Positions 46,423-48,000 of a DNA stretch of 48,000 nucleotides are shown here, in pieces (the first letter of the stretch is position 1; each line of letters opens with the position of its first letter). The stretch is from positions 1-48,000 of the forward strand of contig PEAP01000012.1 of the NCBI GenBank assembly GCA_002753665.1, written 5' to 3'. The translations under genes and the position numbers were made by a program. The notes under the pieces were generated by a model. That model saw only the letters and a program-made list of their open reading frames with translations. It was not told where the DNA came from and did no database searches. This stretch comes from Magnetococcales bacterium DC0425bin3. GTDB lineage: Bacteria; Pseudomonadota; Magnetococcia; Magnetococcales; DC0425bin3.

Positions 46423-48000
46423 ATGACCATGAACGTTCTCGCGCGTTCCGTGTCCTCCAAGGTTCTGTCGGCGGCCGGGCTGGTGGGTATGTTGAGCCTG
46501 ATGGGGCTGGGTTGGGTTTCGTTGCGCACCATGGAAACGGCTCTGCTGGAGCAGAACGAGCAGGCCATCCACCGCCTCACCGACAGCATCGCTCGGAGTC
46601 TGGAGTCCATCATGGTGGCCGGCTACTCCGATGTGGCCAAGGCCTTTTCCGCCCAGATCAAGGAAGTCGAAGGGTTGGTGGACTTCAAGATCCTGCGCCT
46701 GGACGCCAAGGAAGCCTTTCAGACCGCGGCCGACGGGGCGGCGGCCGAGCCGACGGCCGGGGAGTCCGAAGGGGTGGGATTCACCCACTACGATTCCAGG
46801 GTGGTGCCGGCGCCTTTTGCCCAGGCCGTGGAAACCCTGGCGTTGGTGACCGTGGTTGGCGCCGATGCCGATGGGGCCTCCCTGCGGACCTATTACGTCC
46901 CCTTGCCCAACAAGGAGGCCTGCCAGTCCTGCCATGGCAGCGGCCACCAGGTGCGGGGGGTGTTGAACCTCACGGTGTCCCTGGCCCGGGTGGAGGAGCG
47001 GATTGCCCAGGCGCGTCGGAATGCCCTGGTGACCGCGGGTGGGGCGACCGTGATCTTTCTGCTGCTGTTGTGGTGGTTGCTGCGGCGGACGGTCACCGTG
47101 CCCCTGCACCGGACCCAGGGGATCATTTCCGTCATCGCCGAGGGGGATCTGACCCGGCGGGTGCCCGTGACGGCCGCCAGCCGCGACGAGGTCAGCGGCA
47201 TCGCGCGCCATGTCAACGACATGGCCGAAAAGCTGGGAGCGACCCTGTTGTTGGTGCGCCGGCAGTTCGGCACCATTTCCGCCAGCCTGGACCAGTTCGC
47301 CGCCGCCCGGGAGCAGTTGGAGCAGCGCTCCGTCCACAGCGCCACGGTCACCACCGAGGTGGCCGAGTTCATGAAGGTGATCGTGGAGCAGATCTGGAAG
47401 AGCGCCGAGCATTCCCGCTCCACCGAAAAGATCGCCCAGGAGGTGGCCATTGAGGCGGAGCGGACCAGCCAGGTGGTATTGGAGGCAGTGCAGGCCATGG
47501 GCCGCATCGCCGAGCGCACCGAGATCATCCAATCCATTGCCCGCCAGACCAACCTCCTGTCCCTGAACGCGGCCATCGAGGCGGCCCGGGCCGGGGAGCA
47601 GGGCAAGGGGTTTGCGGTGGTGGCGGCGGAGGTGCGCAAACTGGCGGAACGCAGCAGCGCGGCCGCCCAGGAGATCGGCGGCCTGACCGAGGAGAGCATG
47701 GCGGTCTCCAACCGCGCCGGGAAACGCCTGAACGACCTGGTGCCCAAGATCCGCCACACCGCCGAGCTGGTGGCCAACATCGACCACCTGTCCAACGCCC
47801 AGAGCGAGGGGGCGAAGAAGATTTCCGCCGCCCTGGACCGGCTCGACCGGGCGGTGCGGGCCAACGCCCACACCGCCGACCATATTGCCACCATCTCCGC
47901 GGAGTTGACCGCCATGGCGGACCGCATGGAGCAGGCCCTGGAGGTTTTTCGGCTGGAGGAGGAGGGGGGGGCAGAATCGGGCCGCCCTGCGGCCGTGAAA
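46423..48000 (+). CDS. Methyl-accepting chemotaxis protein with a periplasmic c-type haem motif (partial)
   Basis: 526 codons are visible and the gene runs past the window end. Membrane helix 1 is at about 17-34, followed by a periplasmic domain with Cys167-Gln-Ser-Cys170-His171 ([20 protein letters not shown]), membrane helix 2 at about 206-225, a HAMP domain (about 226-285) and the signalling hairpin near residue 371 ([20 protein letters not shown] and [20 protein letters not shown]). CxxCH covalently binds c-type haem, as in DcrA-type redox or oxygen sensors. The receptor likely mediates aerotaxis or redox taxis. Start ATG 46423 or 46429. Confidence 0.9.
   Translation, partial: MTMNVLARSVSSKVLSAAGLVGMLSLMGLGWVSLRTMETALLEQNEQAIHRLTDSIARSLESIMVAGYSDVAKAFSAQIKEVEGLVDFKILRLDAKEAFQTAADGAAAEPTAGESEGVGFTHYDSRVVPAPFAQAVETLALVTVVGADADGASLRTYYVPLPNKEACQSCHGSGHQVRGVLNLTVSLARVEERIAQARRNALVTAGGATVIFLLLLWWLLRRTVTVPLHRTQGIISVIAEGDLTRRVPVTAASRDEVSGIARHVNDMAEKLGATLLLVRRQFGTISASLDQFAAAREQLEQRSVHSATVTTEVAEFMKVIVEQIWKSAEHSRSTEKIAQEVAIEAERTSQVVLEAVQAMGRIAERTEIIQSIARQTNLLSLNAAIEAARAGEQGKGFAVVAAEVRKLAERSSAAAQEIGGLTEESMAVSNRAGKRLNDLVPKIRHTAELVANIDHLSNAQSEGAKKISAALDRLDRAVRANAHTADHIATISAELTAMADRMEQALEVFRLEEEGGAESGRPAAVK

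Overview
The window is a GC-rich bacterial chromosome segment. A GapR-type nucleoid protein, an MSHA-type pilus assembly set, a haem-binding chemoreceptor and many intergenic palindromic repeats fit a motile alphaproteobacterium-like organism, possibly a magnetotactic coccus of the Magnetococcales. That placement is inference; there is no rRNA or other marker here to settle it.

Layout. 1-533 has a repeat copy and a candidate structured RNA ending in a strong terminator. 534-10717 holds a small membrane protein, a CheZ/receptor-like helical protein (-), gapR, rlmKL, a DHH phosphoesterase, the MSHA inner-membrane platform genes mshI-mshI2-mshJ, and a three-gene (-) group with a ribbon-helix-helix-like protein and two membrane proteins. 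11069-20405 holds a degenerate response regulator, an MNT antitoxin next to an internally deleted HEPN gene, a hybrid histidine kinase (-), an ABC-F ATPase, a fused scar of two defence genes (hsdM and a DUF1016/YhcG nuclease) and a CorA-like protein. 20653-22870 has an MshA-like pilin, distant from mshIJ, and prfC.

23151-30745 is an incomplete, decaying podovirus-like structural module: capsid, adaptor, nozzle-like protein, GNAT, tail fibre and a fibre-assembly-like protein. It contains two frameshifted genes and an AT-rich island with a four-helix membrane protein split by an in-frame TAG. No terminase, portal, integrase or lysis gene is visible.

30949-48000 returns to chromosomal genes: an acyltransferase-3, a membrane-anchored H-type lectin, a spermidine-synthase-like protein, five back-to-back hairpins before a CBS gene, tsaE, the cell-wall recycling pair amgK-murU, a repeat-built coiled-coil protein, a Pcm-like methyltransferase, aspartokinase, citramalate synthase, PII, and an acyl-transfer set (MaoC hydratase, FkbH, ACP, methyltransferase). 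The last gene is a chemoreceptor with a CxxCH haem motif that runs off the end of the window.

The most distinctive signal is one interspersed repeat family: 16 copies in 48 kb, all between or at the ends of genes. Each has a covarying hairpin plus a G-rich arm, and three copies supply the stop codon of the adjoining gene. The five-hairpin array (33934-34076) and the decayed defence and prophage loci are the next most interesting.
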